A stretch of DNA of 33,283 bases from Halobacteriales archaeon QS_9_70_65 (GTDB lineage: Archaea > Halobacteriota > Halobacteria > Halobacteriales > Haloarculaceae), in assembly GCA_003023535.1 (NCBI GenBank), contig PXSC01000026.1:1-33283 (forward strand), read 5' to 3'. The notes beneath the pieces are model-generated. The model worked only from the letters and a program-made list of their open reading frames with translations, did not search any database and was not told the origin of the DNA. Positions 24,328 to 32,195 of this stretch are shown one piece after another. A program made the position numbers and the translations under genes. Numbering within the stretch: the stretch's first letter is position 1; each line of letters starts with the position of its first letter.

Positions 24328-24657
24328 CTATATTCGGCCGGCCCGGCCGGGGTCGACGTCGACGGCGTCGACCGGACAGACGTCGACGCACAGCATGCAG
24401 TCGATGCACTGCTCCTCGTTGGTCGGGTTGGCCTTGATCTCGCTTTCGGGGTGGTCGGGCGTGTCGACCCACTCGAAGACGTCGACGGGGCAGTCCTCCA
24501 GACAGGCCCCGTCGGCGATGCAGATGTCGAAGTCGACGGCGACGTGGGTGCCGCGGATGCCCAGCTTCTCGGGCGGGTCGGTCGGCCCCCAGACGTCGAC
24601 GTCGTGCTCCTGTCCTTGGCGTTCGTAGTTCTCCTCGAAGCTGGGGTCGATAGCCAT
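24328..24657 (-). CDS. Dicluster (7Fe-type) ferredoxin
   Basis: 109 aa. An N-terminal extension (DPSFEENYERQGQEHDVDVW) precedes two cluster motifs. The first is CIADGACLEDCPVDVF, where the second cysteine of a 4Fe-4S motif is replaced (Cx5C), consistent with a 3Fe-4S centre. The second is CIDCMLCVDVCPVDAV, a full 4Fe-4S motif. This is the usual archaeal 7Fe ferredoxin, an electron carrier for oxoacid:ferredoxin oxidoreductases and other enzymes in the cytoplasm. It stands alone, convergent with the DUF456 gene. Confidence 0.92.
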   Translation of the reverse strand: MAIDPSFEENYERQGQEHDVDVWGPTDPPEKLGIRGTHVAVDFDICIADGACLEDCPVDVFEWVDTPDHPESEIKANPTNEEQCIDCMLCVDVCPVDAVDVDPGRAGRI

Positions 24658-24705
24658 ACTGAACGTGGCTAGATGGGGGCTGAAGTTAAACGTTCGCGCT
24701 GGCGC

Positions 24706-25005
24706 TCACACTATTACCACGTACGTGACTCCTGCGCCAAGAAGAGGGGCAGCGAGCAGAGCGATAGCCGCTTTCCTCGACTTTGAATATCGATATTTGA
24801 GAAGCGCGAATACCACTCCGAGAGCCACGACGACGAGGGCTGGAAGAGATACGATGGACTGAAAAATGGTCGAATTGGAAAGTTTTGACTGGATATTGGC
24901 CGTTTGAACTATAAAGCACCCTCCATAGAGTAGAATGCTGAATCCGACGACGGTTGATAGGCGGACGTTCCGTAATTCGGATGGCTGAATCGATTGTTTT
25001 AACAT
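24706..25005 (-). CDS. Small three-helix membrane protein in low-GC insert
   Basis: 99 aa from the ATG at 25005. Hydrophobic segments: LSTVVGFSILLYGGCFIVQT, IVSLPALVVVALGVVFALL and AAIALLAAPLLGAGVTYVVI. A basic loop (KYRYSKSRKAA) lies between helices 2 and 3. Base composition and codon use are clearly lower in GC than the chromosome, suggesting recent acquisition. It begins 6 bp after the stop of the signal-peptide gene upstream and is probably in the same transcript. No family is recognised. A role in immunity or anchoring for the secreted neighbour is only a guess. Confidence 0.6.
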   Translation of the reverse strand: MLKQSIQPSELRNVRLSTVVGFSILLYGGCFIVQTANIQSKLSNSTIFQSIVSLPALVVVALGVVFALLKYRYSKSRKAAIALLAAPLLGAGVTYVVIV

Positions 25006-25011
25006 TTTACT

Positions 25012-25308
25012 TTAAAACCTCACGTGAATAACATCTACGTCCATGTTCGTTTCGTCGTCATAATAATCTACATACGTCGCGGCATTCGCAGCTTCGACTG
25101 CCAACGATATTTCAGCTGCGACACATTTTGTTGATGACGTAGACATTCGTGAATTGATTTTCGCACTTCACTTTTGACCTGACTTGGTGGCTTTTAGGGG
25201 AGCGTCGGTTGCCTTCTTCACCTGCTGCCTCTACGGTTTGTCCTAAGGCCCCGATGCTTAGAATAGTCGAAGCTAGAGCAAGGAAGCTCCGTCTTTTGTT
25301 CTCGACAC
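25012..25308 (-). pseudogene. Small Tat-like secreted protein gene with two frame changes
   Basis: A GTG at 25308 starts MSRTK, then the frame must shift by one base to read RRSFLALASTILSIGALGQT and VEAAGEEGNRRSPKSHQ, a twin-arginine-type signal peptide followed by a short mature part. A second shift near 25170 leads to KINSRMSTSSTKCVAAEISL and an acidic end, DETNMDVDVIHVRF, with TAA at 25012. The last 44 codons can also be read alone from an ATG at 25146. A TATA box lies 20-29 bp upstream of the GTG, and the membrane-protein gene follows after 6 bp. Single-base sequencing errors or genuine decay would both explain it. No family is recognised. Confidence 0.5.
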
Positions 25309-25327
25309 AATTTACATAGCAACCTCT

Positions 25328-25337
25328 CTATAAAAAG
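25328..25337 (-). promoter_or_regulatory. TATA box of the low-GC two-gene unit
   Basis: CTTTTTATAG on the minus strand ends about 20 bp before the GTG at 25308, so its centre is about 25 bp away, the spacing expected for leaderless transcription. It supports the start MSRTK for the signal-peptide gene. Confidence 0.45.
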
Positions 25338-25383
25338 TACTTGGTATCTGTGGAGCGGCAGTGTTCAGATGGTGGATTCCGGG

Positions 25384-25720
25384 GTCCAGAAAGCCCTCGG
25401 TGCTCTCAATTTCTGCTCGCGGGCCGAGGGAGCCTGCGGCTTCCTCGCTGCTTACGTCACCGGGAGAGCGACACTCTCCAGAACTCGCGGCGCACGGCGC
25501 CGCGAACGCCGGGGGTCGTCGAGTGGGCGGCCGGTGGAACCGACCGCCATCTAACGTGGTCGTTCGAAAGGCGCTTCGCGCCTTTCGCCAGTAAGCGGGA
25601 CCTTCGATCCCGCGAGCTACGAGGGAAACGGAGTTCTCTCGGTATGACGAGAGAGCGTCGCTCTCCCGAACCACGGCGAAGCCGCCACGCAGCGCCTCAC
25701 CCGTTCAGTTCGTCAGGACC
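25384..25720 (-). ncRNA. Structured element, copy 3 (longest copy)
   Basis: Read on the minus strand it starts GGTCCTGACGAACTGAACGG (25720) and ends CCGAGGGCTTTCTGGAC (25400-25384), the same ends in the same order as copies 1 and 2. It is 337 nt. Near the 3' end lie GACGTAAGCAGCGAGG and a hairpin CGAGGAAGCC-GCA-GGCTCCCTCG, equivalent to those of copy 1. The outer stem is weaker here (GGCGCT against AGCACC, one mismatch). The extra length holds several further hairpins, for example GAAAGGCGC-TTC-GCGCCTTTC and GAGAGCG-ACGCTCTC. The 268 bp from here to the gltX stop contain no supported gene. Confidence 0.52.
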
Positions 25721-25988
25721 CGGTCGGCCGGCAGAGACGGACTCATTGGACGGCGCTTATCTGAACATTGTCTGTGGAACATGGCCCAATTAACAACTGT
25801 CCCGACGAACTACTATTAATTCTGGAGATTGACCAATCGCGTCAACAGTATTGAATGAGGAAACAGGCGATGTAGCTTTCGAGAGGTTGATGCTCGGAAC
25901 GACCGTCTTATACAGATTCTGTGACGAATTACCGGCGAACGCCCGCCACAGGTCGGTGTCCATCAGTAAAAGACTATATCGGTCCGTA

Positions 25989-27701
25989 TCAGCGGTGTGC
26001 GAAGTACGCAATGGTGTCGTCGTCGAGGCGGTCGAGTCGGGCGTAGCCGACCCGTTCGAACTGGACCACGTCGCCGGCCTCCTGGGCGGCAAGGCCGGGC
26101 TCAGCGCGGCCGGTCACGTCGCCGTCGGGCGTCCGCAGCCGCAGTGGGACGCTCGCCGCCGCCGGCACCCAGTGGACGACGTCGACGTCGCCCTCCCGAA
26201 CGACCGCGATATCGTCGTCGGTGAACTCGAAGGCGTCGCCGGTGTTCCGGACAGGGCCGAGGCTCTTCAGCCAGACGCGCTCGCCGGCCGCCGGCATGTC
26301 GTCCGGCTCGAGACGGACGGCCTCGCCGACCGGAATCTCACGGACGCCGCGGTCCTCGTGGTCGGGGTGTAGCGGTGCCTCGGCGACGTCGGGCCCGCCG
26401 ACGAGCGGCCGCTCGACGCCGTCGCGGACGAGAAATCGGCGGTCGGCCTCGTCGTCGATCAACTCCCGGTTTCTCGCGTACACCGACGACATCGCGAGGT
26501 CGACGTTCGACGTCGAGGTACCGAGTTCGGCCATCGCGTCGACGATGGCCTCGCCGCGAATCCCCCGCCGCCGTAGGCTCGCGAGCGTCGGCGCCCGCGG
26601 GTCGTCCCAGCCGTCCAGCTCGCCGGCCGCGATTCGCTTCTTGATCGTCGAGGTCGACAGCGCCACGTCGTAGGCGTCGACCTGGACGTGACCCCAGTGG
26701 ACGACTTCGGGGTACTCCCAGCCGAAGTGGTCGTAGACGAACCGCTGGCGCTTGGCGGAGTCCTGCAGGTCGATGCCGCGGATGATGTGGGTCACTCCGA
26801 AGAGGTGGTCGTCGACGCCGGACTGGAAGTCCAACATCGGCCAGCAGCGGTATTCGGCGGCGGCCTCCCGGGGGTGCGGCGTGTCGACCATCCGGAAGGC
26901 CACCCAGTCCCGCAGCGCCGGGTTCTTGTGCTCGATGTCGGTCCGCACCCGGAGGACGACGTCGCCGGAGTCGTACTCGCCGGCGACCATCGCGTCGAAC
27001 TCCTCGCGGGTCGTCGCCGCGCTCTTGTCACGGTGCGGGCACGGTTCGGCGTCGTTCTTCAGCGCCGAGAACTCCTCGCCGCCGCAGCTGCAGGTGTAGG
27101 CGCCGCCGGCGTCGATGAGCCGGCGAGCGTGCTCGTAGTAGGTCTCGACGCGGTCGGAGGCCCGCGCCACCTCGTCGGGCTCGAAGCCGAGGTAGTCGAT
27201 GGCCTCGAGGATGGCGTCGTAGGCGTCGAGGTCCGGCCGCTTGGTTTCGGGGTCGGTGTCGTCGAACCGGCAGAGCATCCAGCCGTCGTACCGCTGCTTG
27301 TACCGGCCGATGACGGCCGGCATCCGGGCGTGGCCGAGGTGCCACGGCCCGTTCGGGTTGGGGGCGACCCGCATCCGGACCTCGTCGTGGGCCTCGGCGT
27401 TCGGCAGCTCCGGCAGCGCCCGGTCGTCGGCGTCGTCGTCGGCGTCCAGCTCCGCGAGCCGCTCCGGAGCCAACTCGCCGAGCCGGTCGCGCTTCTCGGC
27501 CGTCGAGAGTCCGTTGACCCGCTCGATGACCGGCGCGACGACGCCCGGAATCTCGTCGCCGTGCTCGCGGAACGCCGGGTGTTCGCCCATCATCGGCCCC
27601 AGGATGGCGTCGACCTGTGCGTCGCTGTCGTGTTTCAGCGCGTTGAACAGCGCGGCCGTCTCGGCGGCCCGCTCGACCCGTTCGCGGAGGTCATCGTCCA
27701 T
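25989..27701 (-). CDS. gltX: Glutamyl-tRNA synthetase (archaeal, class I)
   Basis: 570 aa from the ATG at 27701; a GTG directly before is less likely. The HIGH motif appears as NPNGPWHLGHARMPAVIGRY (near residue 112) and the KMSKS-like loop as ALSTSTIKKRIAAGELDGW. A zinc-type CSCGGEEF...CPH insertion lies between. The archaeal/eukaryotic beta-barrel anticodon-binding domain occupies the C-terminus. It charges tRNA(Glu) and, as archaea use the GatDE route for glutamine, probably only that. Length is normal. The usual haloarchaeal order RNase J-idsA-gltX is interrupted here by an acyl-CoA synthetase gene. Confidence 0.96.
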   Translation of the reverse strand: MDDDLRERVERAAETAALFNALKHDSDAQVDAILGPMMGEHPAFREHGDEIPGVVAPVIERVNGLSTAEKRDRLGELAPERLAELDADDDADDRALPELPNAEAHDEVRMRVAPNPNGPWHLGHARMPAVIGRYKQRYDGWMLCRFDDTDPETKRPDLDAYDAILEAIDYLGFEPDEVARASDRVETYYEHARRLIDAGGAYTCSCGGEEFSALKNDAEPCPHRDKSAATTREEFDAMVAGEYDSGDVVLRVRTDIEHKNPALRDWVAFRMVDTPHPREAAAEYRCWPMLDFQSGVDDHLFGVTHIIRGIDLQDSAKRQRFVYDHFGWEYPEVVHWGHVQVDAYDVALSTSTIKKRIAAGELDGWDDPRAPTLASLRRRGIRGEAIVDAMAELGTSTSNVDLAMSSVYARNRELIDDEADRRFLVRDGVERPLVGGPDVAEAPLHPDHEDRGVREIPVGEAVRLEPDDMPAAGERVWLKSLGPVRNTGDAFEFTDDDIAVVREGDVDVVHWVPAAASVPLRLRTPDGDVTGRAEPGLAAQEAGDVVQFERVGYARLDRLDDDTIAYFAHR

Positions 27702-27751
27702 CACCGTCCGGTACCGCCGGGAGGGTCAAAACTGCCGGGATTCCCGCCGCG

Positions 27752-29278
27752 TCACCCCTGTCCGACCAGCCGTTCTTCGTCCTCCCAGTAGCGCTTCCGG
27801 AGCTCGTACTTCTGGACCTTGCCGGTGGCCGTCTCCGGGAGGTCGTCGACGAACTCGACGCTCGTCGGCGCCTTGTAGTTCGCCAGCCGCTCCTCGACGA
27901 ACTCGATGAGTTCCGATTCGGTCGGGTCCGCGCCCGGCTGCTCGACGACCAACGCCGTCGGCGTCTCGCCCCACTCGTCGCTCGGAACCGGGATGACCGC
28001 GGCCTTGAGGACGCCCTCGTGATCGTAGATGGCGTCCTCGACCTCGATGGAGGAGATGTTCTCCCCGCCGGAGATGATGATGTCCTTCTTGCGATCCTGG
28101 ATCGCGACCATCCCGTCCTCGTCGACCGTCGCCAGGTCGCCGGTGTGGAAGTAACCCTCGACGCGGTCGTTGAACGCCCGGTGGGTCGCCTCGGGCTTGT
28201 CGAGATAGCGGTCCATGACCTGGTTGCCGCGGACGACGATCTCGCCGACCGTCTCCCCGTCCCGGGGGACGTCCCCGCCGTTTTCGTCGACGACGCGGAC
28301 GTCGGTACAGAGCGTCTCGGCGCCCTGCGTGACCTTCAGTTCGCGGCTCCGCTCGGCCAGCCGTCGCGGCGAGTTGCTCGTCGTGATGATGGGTGCCGTC
28401 TCCGTCAGGCCGTAGATGTGGATGACCCGCCAGCCGAACTCCTCCTCGACGGTCTCGAGGGTGGCCGTCGCCGGCGCGCTGCCGGCCGTCGCGATGCGGA
28501 CCTCGCGGGCGCCGGTCGTCTCGACGTCGCCGCCGCGGTCCTCGTAGTGTTGGATGAGGTTGTTCAGCACCGTCGGCGCGCCACACAGGAAGCTGACGTC
28601 GTACTCGCGGACCCGCCGGAAGGTGTCGGCGGCGTCGAAGGTCCGCTGCCACAGGTAGGTGTCGTCGTCGCGGATCTCCATGTGCTGGTTGAGCACCAGC
28701 GCGTGCCAGTGTTCGGTCCGGTGGGTTCGGACCACCCCCTTCGGGTCGCCGGTCGTCCCCGAGGTGTAGTTGATGCTCGCGTCGTCGTCCTCGGCGACGT
28801 CGGGCCGGTCGGGTGCCTCCTCGGAGTGGGCCGCCAGGACCGTCTCGTAGTCCTCCCAGTCGCCGTCGATACGGTCGGCCTCGTAGCCGATGAACTGCTC
28901 CGCGGGGACGTCCTCGCGGATCGGCTCGACGTTGCCGGCGAAGTCGTAGTCGGCGACCACGACGTCGGCCGCGCAGTCCTCGAGGATGTAGCCGAGTTCG
29001 TCGGCCGTCAGTCGGTAGTTCATCGGGACGAACACCGCGCCGAGGCCGTTCGTCGCGTACAGCGTCTCGATGAAGTAGTGGGTGTTCGGCGCCAGAAGCG
29101 CCACCCGGTCGCCCTGCTCGACGCCCCGTTCGGTGAGGGCGTTCGCCAGCCGGCCGACGCGGGCGCCGAGTTCCGCGTACGTGTACTCCGTTCCGTCGTG
29201 GGCGACGACGCCGGTCACGTCGCCGTAGAGGTCGACGGCTCGGTCGAGGAAGTCCGTGGTGAGCATCTCGCGTCTCAT
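27752..29278 (-). CDS. Acyl-CoA synthetase / AMP-binding protein with an in-frame loss
   Basis: 508 aa from the ATG at 29278. The adenylation signature SINYTSGTTGDPKGVVRTHR (near 170), IHIYGLTETAPI, the GYFHTGDLATVDEDGM hinge and the C-terminal lysine region PETATGKVQKYELR are all present. TYLWQRTFDAADTF (near 28648) joins directly where recalled homologues have about 25 extra residues, with the conserved PMFHCNGWG motif and a following glycine-rich loop. Reading frame is kept. The missing stretch forms part of the acyl/AMP pocket, so activity is doubtful if the deletion is real. It would activate a medium-chain or aromatic acid with ATP and CoA. Confidence 0.87.
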   Translation of the reverse strand: MRREMLTTDFLDRAVDLYGDVTGVVAHDGTEYTYAELGARVGRLANALTERGVEQGDRVALLAPNTHYFIETLYATNGLGAVFVPMNYRLTADELGYILEDCAADVVVADYDFAGNVEPIREDVPAEQFIGYEADRIDGDWEDYETVLAAHSEEAPDRPDVAEDDDASINYTSGTTGDPKGVVRTHRTEHWHALVLNQHMEIRDDDTYLWQRTFDAADTFRRVREYDVSFLCGAPTVLNNLIQHYEDRGGDVETTGAREVRIATAGSAPATATLETVEEEFGWRVIHIYGLTETAPIITTSNSPRRLAERSRELKVTQGAETLCTDVRVVDENGGDVPRDGETVGEIVVRGNQVMDRYLDKPEATHRAFNDRVEGYFHTGDLATVDEDGMVAIQDRKKDIIISGGENISSIEVEDAIYDHEGVLKAAVIPVPSDEWGETPTALVVEQPGADPTESELIEFVEERLANYKAPTSVEFVDDLPETATGKVQKYELRKRYWEDEERLVGQG

Positions 29279-29341
29279 CGGTACTCCGAACACGTGGACG
29301 CCGGCGGCAAAAATCCTTTACCGGTCGTTCGTCGCCGTGTC

Positions 29342-30265
29342 TCAGTAGCCCCGCTCGACGAGGAAGTCGGCGACGTCGCCGAGCAGTCCGCGGGCCTCGC
29401 ACTGCGGCAGCACCTCGAGCCGGCGCTTACCGCTTTCGACGAACTCCTCGGCCAGCTCGCGGGCGTAGTCGACGCTGCCGGCGGCTTCGAGCCGCTCGAC
29501 GGCCGCGTCGATCTCCGCCTCCGAGGGGTCGTCGCCGACGAGCCCGTCGACGTCGACGCCGTGGTCGCGGGCGTGCAGCGTGATGATGGTCTGTTTGCCC
29601 TCGATGAGGTCCGACCCGCGCTGTTTGCCGAGCGCGTCGCTCGCGACGGTCAGATCCAACAGGTCGTCCTGGATCTGGAAGGCCCGGCCGACGTCGAGGC
29701 CGTAGCCGTGCAACGCCTCGACGGTCTCGTCGTCGGCTCCGAGCAGGATGGCCGGAATCGCCGACGCCGCCGCGTACAGCACCGCCGTCTTGCACTCGAC
29801 CATCTCGAGGTACTGGTCGGTGGTCACCGCCTTCCGGCTCTCGAAGTCGACGTCGAGCGCCTGGCCCTCACAGATCTCCGTGCAGGTGGTCGCCAGCTCG
29901 TCCAGCGCCCGAACGTTCCGGCCGGCCGGCGCGCCCGTGTCGAGCATGTACTCGAAGGCCTTCGAGTACAGCGTGTCGCCGGCGAGGATGGCCGTCTCCA
30001 GGTCGTACTCGCGGTGGACCGCCGGGACGCCCCGCCGGAGGTCGTCGTCGTCCATGATGTCGTCGTGGATGAGCGTGAACGACTGGATGACCTCGATGGC
30101 GACGGCGGCGGTGAGGACGTCGACCTCGCCGCCGGCCGGCGACGGGAACGCGCGGTAGTCGGCCGTCATCGGTTCGACCTCCGAGACGGCCTCGGCGGTC
30201 AACAGCAGGACCGTCGGCCGGAGCCGCTTGCCGCCGGCGTCCAGCAGGTACCGGGAGGCGTCGTA
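29342..30265 (-). pseudogene. idsA: GGPP/FPP synthase (IdsA), N-terminus and start codon missing
   Basis: 307 codons of a trans-prenyltransferase, from YDASRYLLDAGGKRLRPTVL to LGDVADFLVERGY. The first aspartate-rich motif is LIHDDIMDDDDLRRG and the second FQIQDDLLDLTV; GGKRLRP binds pyrophosphate. It would make the geranylgeranyl chain of archaeal lipids. The conserved sequence begins abruptly at 30265. Upstream, instead of the expected ~35 N-terminal residues and start, lies a hairpin-repeat tract (to 30471) and an IS-like tail. The first available in-frame start codon is a TTG at 30202, inside the conserved core. Either an insertion replaced the 5' end or the assembly is wrong. Confidence 0.85.
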
Positions 30266-30357
30266 CTTGTGTCGTCTGCTCGTTGCGCCCCCGATGCAAC
30301 GCTGTCGTCGGGCAATACTCGACCGCCCGAGGAGCGCAGTCCCTCTCCGCTCACGGC

Positions 30358-30471
30358 GTTAACGGATCGCTCTGTGATTCGTTCGCACACCAGAAATCTT
30401 CGATTTCTGGGGACGTTAACGAGACGCTTCGCGTCTCGTTTGCACATCAGAACGCTTCGCGTTCTGAGGAC
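30358..30471. repeat. Two 57-bp tandem units, each with two covarying hairpins
   Basis: Units 30358-30414 and 30415-30471 both read GTTAACG - 7-bp stem with 3-nt loop - GTTYGCACA - 9-bp stem with TTC loop - GGAC. Stem 1 is GGATCGC/GTGATTC in the first unit and GAGACGC/GCGTCTC in the second. Stem 2 is CCAGAAATC/GATTTCTGG and TCAGAACGC/GCGTTCTGA. The linker sequences are nearly identical while stem bases change in pairs, so the hairpins are under selection. It lies directly upstream of the truncated idsA. The preceding 30266-30357 has no recognisable gene. Confidence 0.65.
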
Positions 30472-30679
30472 GGTGTGAGCCAGCATATCCCGCGGGAGTG
30501 AGACGGTGCCTCTCCGTGGGCCAGCATCTTGCCGGATGACGCCCGACGAGAGTACGCCGGAGGGAACGGAACGGTTCCCTTCGGCAGTACGCTGTGCGTG
30601 CGACCCGCGTCCGCCGCCGTCAAGGGTGGTGTGGAAACCCATCATGGGTTGAAAGCCCCGCGCGTAGGGCGGGCGTAGC
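30472..30679 (+). other. Possible right-end / omega-RNA-like remnant of an IS200/IS605 (IS1341-type) element
   Basis: Between the hairpin array and the RNase J stop is a gene-free stretch that ends GTGGAAACCCATCATGGGTT then GAAAGCCCCGCGCGTAGG. The pattern GTGGAAAC followed by GAAAGCCCCGC and a small GC hairpin (CCCGC-GCGTAGG-GCGGG) resembles, from memory, the right ends of haloarchaeal tnpB-only elements, where the guide RNA of TnpB is encoded. No tnpB is present, so this would be a solo remnant. The assignment is tentative. Confidence 0.35.
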
Positions 30680-31862
30680 TTACTCCGTGATCCGGACGAT
30701 GTCCCCGTTCCGCGAGACGTGGAGGTCGCGGCCGACCTGGTACCCCTCGTTCTCGCAGAGGGTGACGTAGTCGGAGTAGCCGCTCATGTCCTGGTGGGCC
30801 GGGACGACGTTCTTCGGCTGCAGCGCGTCCAGCATCTCGTAGTGGCCCTCCTGTCGGAGGTGCCCGGAGACGTGGATGTCGTCGTAGATGCGGGCGCCCT
30901 GCATGCTCAGCAGCTTCTCCGACTGGTAGCGCTGGCCCTCGTTGGTCGGCTCGGGGATGACCCGCGCCGAGAATAGCACCTTGTCGCCTTTGTCCAGCTC
31001 GTACGGCGTCTCGCCGCGGCCCATCCGAGTGAGCATCGCTCGCGGCTCGCCCTGGTGGCCCGTCACGACGGGCAGGTAGTTCTCCTTGCCTTCCTCCATG
31101 ATGCGCTTGAACGTCCGGTCGACGGACTTCCGGTGGCCGGCACCGGCTGCCGGCCGATGTCCTTGGCGAACTCCACGAGGCTGCTCACCCGGGCGATGTG
31201 GCTGGAGAACGTCGTCGCGACGATGCCGCCGTCGTAGTCTTCCATCGAGTACATGACGTCCTTCAGGTGTGCGCGGGCGACCGACTCCGACGGCGTCCGG
31301 CCCTTCTTCCCGGCGTTGGTGCAGTCTTCGATGTAGGCGAGCACACCCTCGCGGCCGATCTCGCGGAACCGCTCCATGTCGATGGGGTCGCCGACGACCG
31401 GCGTATGGTCCATCCGCTTGTCCAGTCCGTAGACGACCGCCCCCTCCGGCGTGTGCAGGACGGGGTTGATGGCGTCGATGATCGAGTGGGTGACGTTGAC
31501 GAACTCCAGTTCGCACCGCTCGCCGATCGACATCGTGCCGCCCGATTCCATCTTCACGAGGTCGTTCTGGACGCCGAACTTCTCCTCGCTGTCGATCTCC
31601 TGTTTGACCAGTTCGATCGTGAACGGCGTCGCCACGATCGGCGCGTCGTAGCGGTGAGCGAGCTTCGAGATGGCGCCGATGTGATCGAGGTGGCCGTGCG
31701 TCGGTACGATGGCCTGTACGTCGCCCTCGATGTCGGACATGACGCGGTCGTCCGGGATGGCCCCCATGTCGATGAGGTCCAGGCTGTGCATCCGCTCGGT
31801 TTCGCGGTCATCTGCCGTCCGACCTCCTCGTATCCGCCAATGGTTGCGATTTCGACTTCCAT
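30680..31862 (-). pseudogene. rnj: RNase J (archaeal beta-CASP ribonuclease), broken twice
   Basis: [20 protein letters not shown] (from 31862) is the normal start. Near 31806 the frame changes to [20 protein letters not shown] with about 25 residues missing, then runs through the metallo-beta-lactamase motif [27 protein letters not shown] and the beta-CASP region [20 protein letters not shown]. Near 31140, GRQPV is followed in a third frame by [20 protein letters not shown], with about 28 residues missing. The C-terminal part ([26 protein letters not shown]) is intact to the TAA at 30680. RNase J is a processive 5'-3' exonuclease and a core RNA-decay enzyme; two frame breaks in one such gene point to a sequence artefact. 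A 240-bp gene-free leader (31863-32133) precedes it, with a promoter-like AGCTTTTAACC near 32110. Confidence 0.88.
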
Positions 31863-32195
31863 GGTTTGCAGCCGAGAGACCGCTCTCCGGGTCCGGGAGC
31901 GACCGGCGATGTACACGGCCGTCTGTGACGGACGCGACACCGACGCGGCGTCGGTGGGCCGGCGGTCGGACACGGACGAGGCCTCGCGCTCGCGGTCCCG
32001 TCGGACCACGTCGTAGCCCCGCCGACCGTCTCCCGCCGGCGACTGCCGGCCGCCCGTCCGAATCCGGGGCGACCGTTGCTCGGTTACGTACCAGTTTTCC
32101 TCTGGGGTTAAAAGCTACGTGGGTCACGGCCCGCTAAACCGTACCGACGGCCGCGACGACGATCCCGACGACAATCGCGACGATGGTCACCGTTC

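Noticed and set aside
25790..25963. 57-codon frame (MDTDLWRAFAGNSSQNLYKT...) between element copy 3 and gltX
   Set aside because: No convincing promoter or family, neutral composition, and it ends in the unstructured gap; possible but unsupported.
30358..30471. CRISPR-like array
   Set aside because: Only two units, no spacers: the variable parts are the hairpin stems and pair with themselves; no cas genes nearby.
28019..30478. An 819-codon open frame on the plus strand opposite the acyl-CoA synthetase and idsA
   Set aside because: Antisense shadow of two clearly recognised genes; no domain is visible in its translation.
32134..32190. 18-residue hydrophobic frame (VTIVAIVVGIVVAAVGTV) after the dehydrogenase
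   Set aside because: It could be a tiny membrane peptide, but only a GTG start and no independent evidence exist; such runs are common by chance from GTC/GCC codons.
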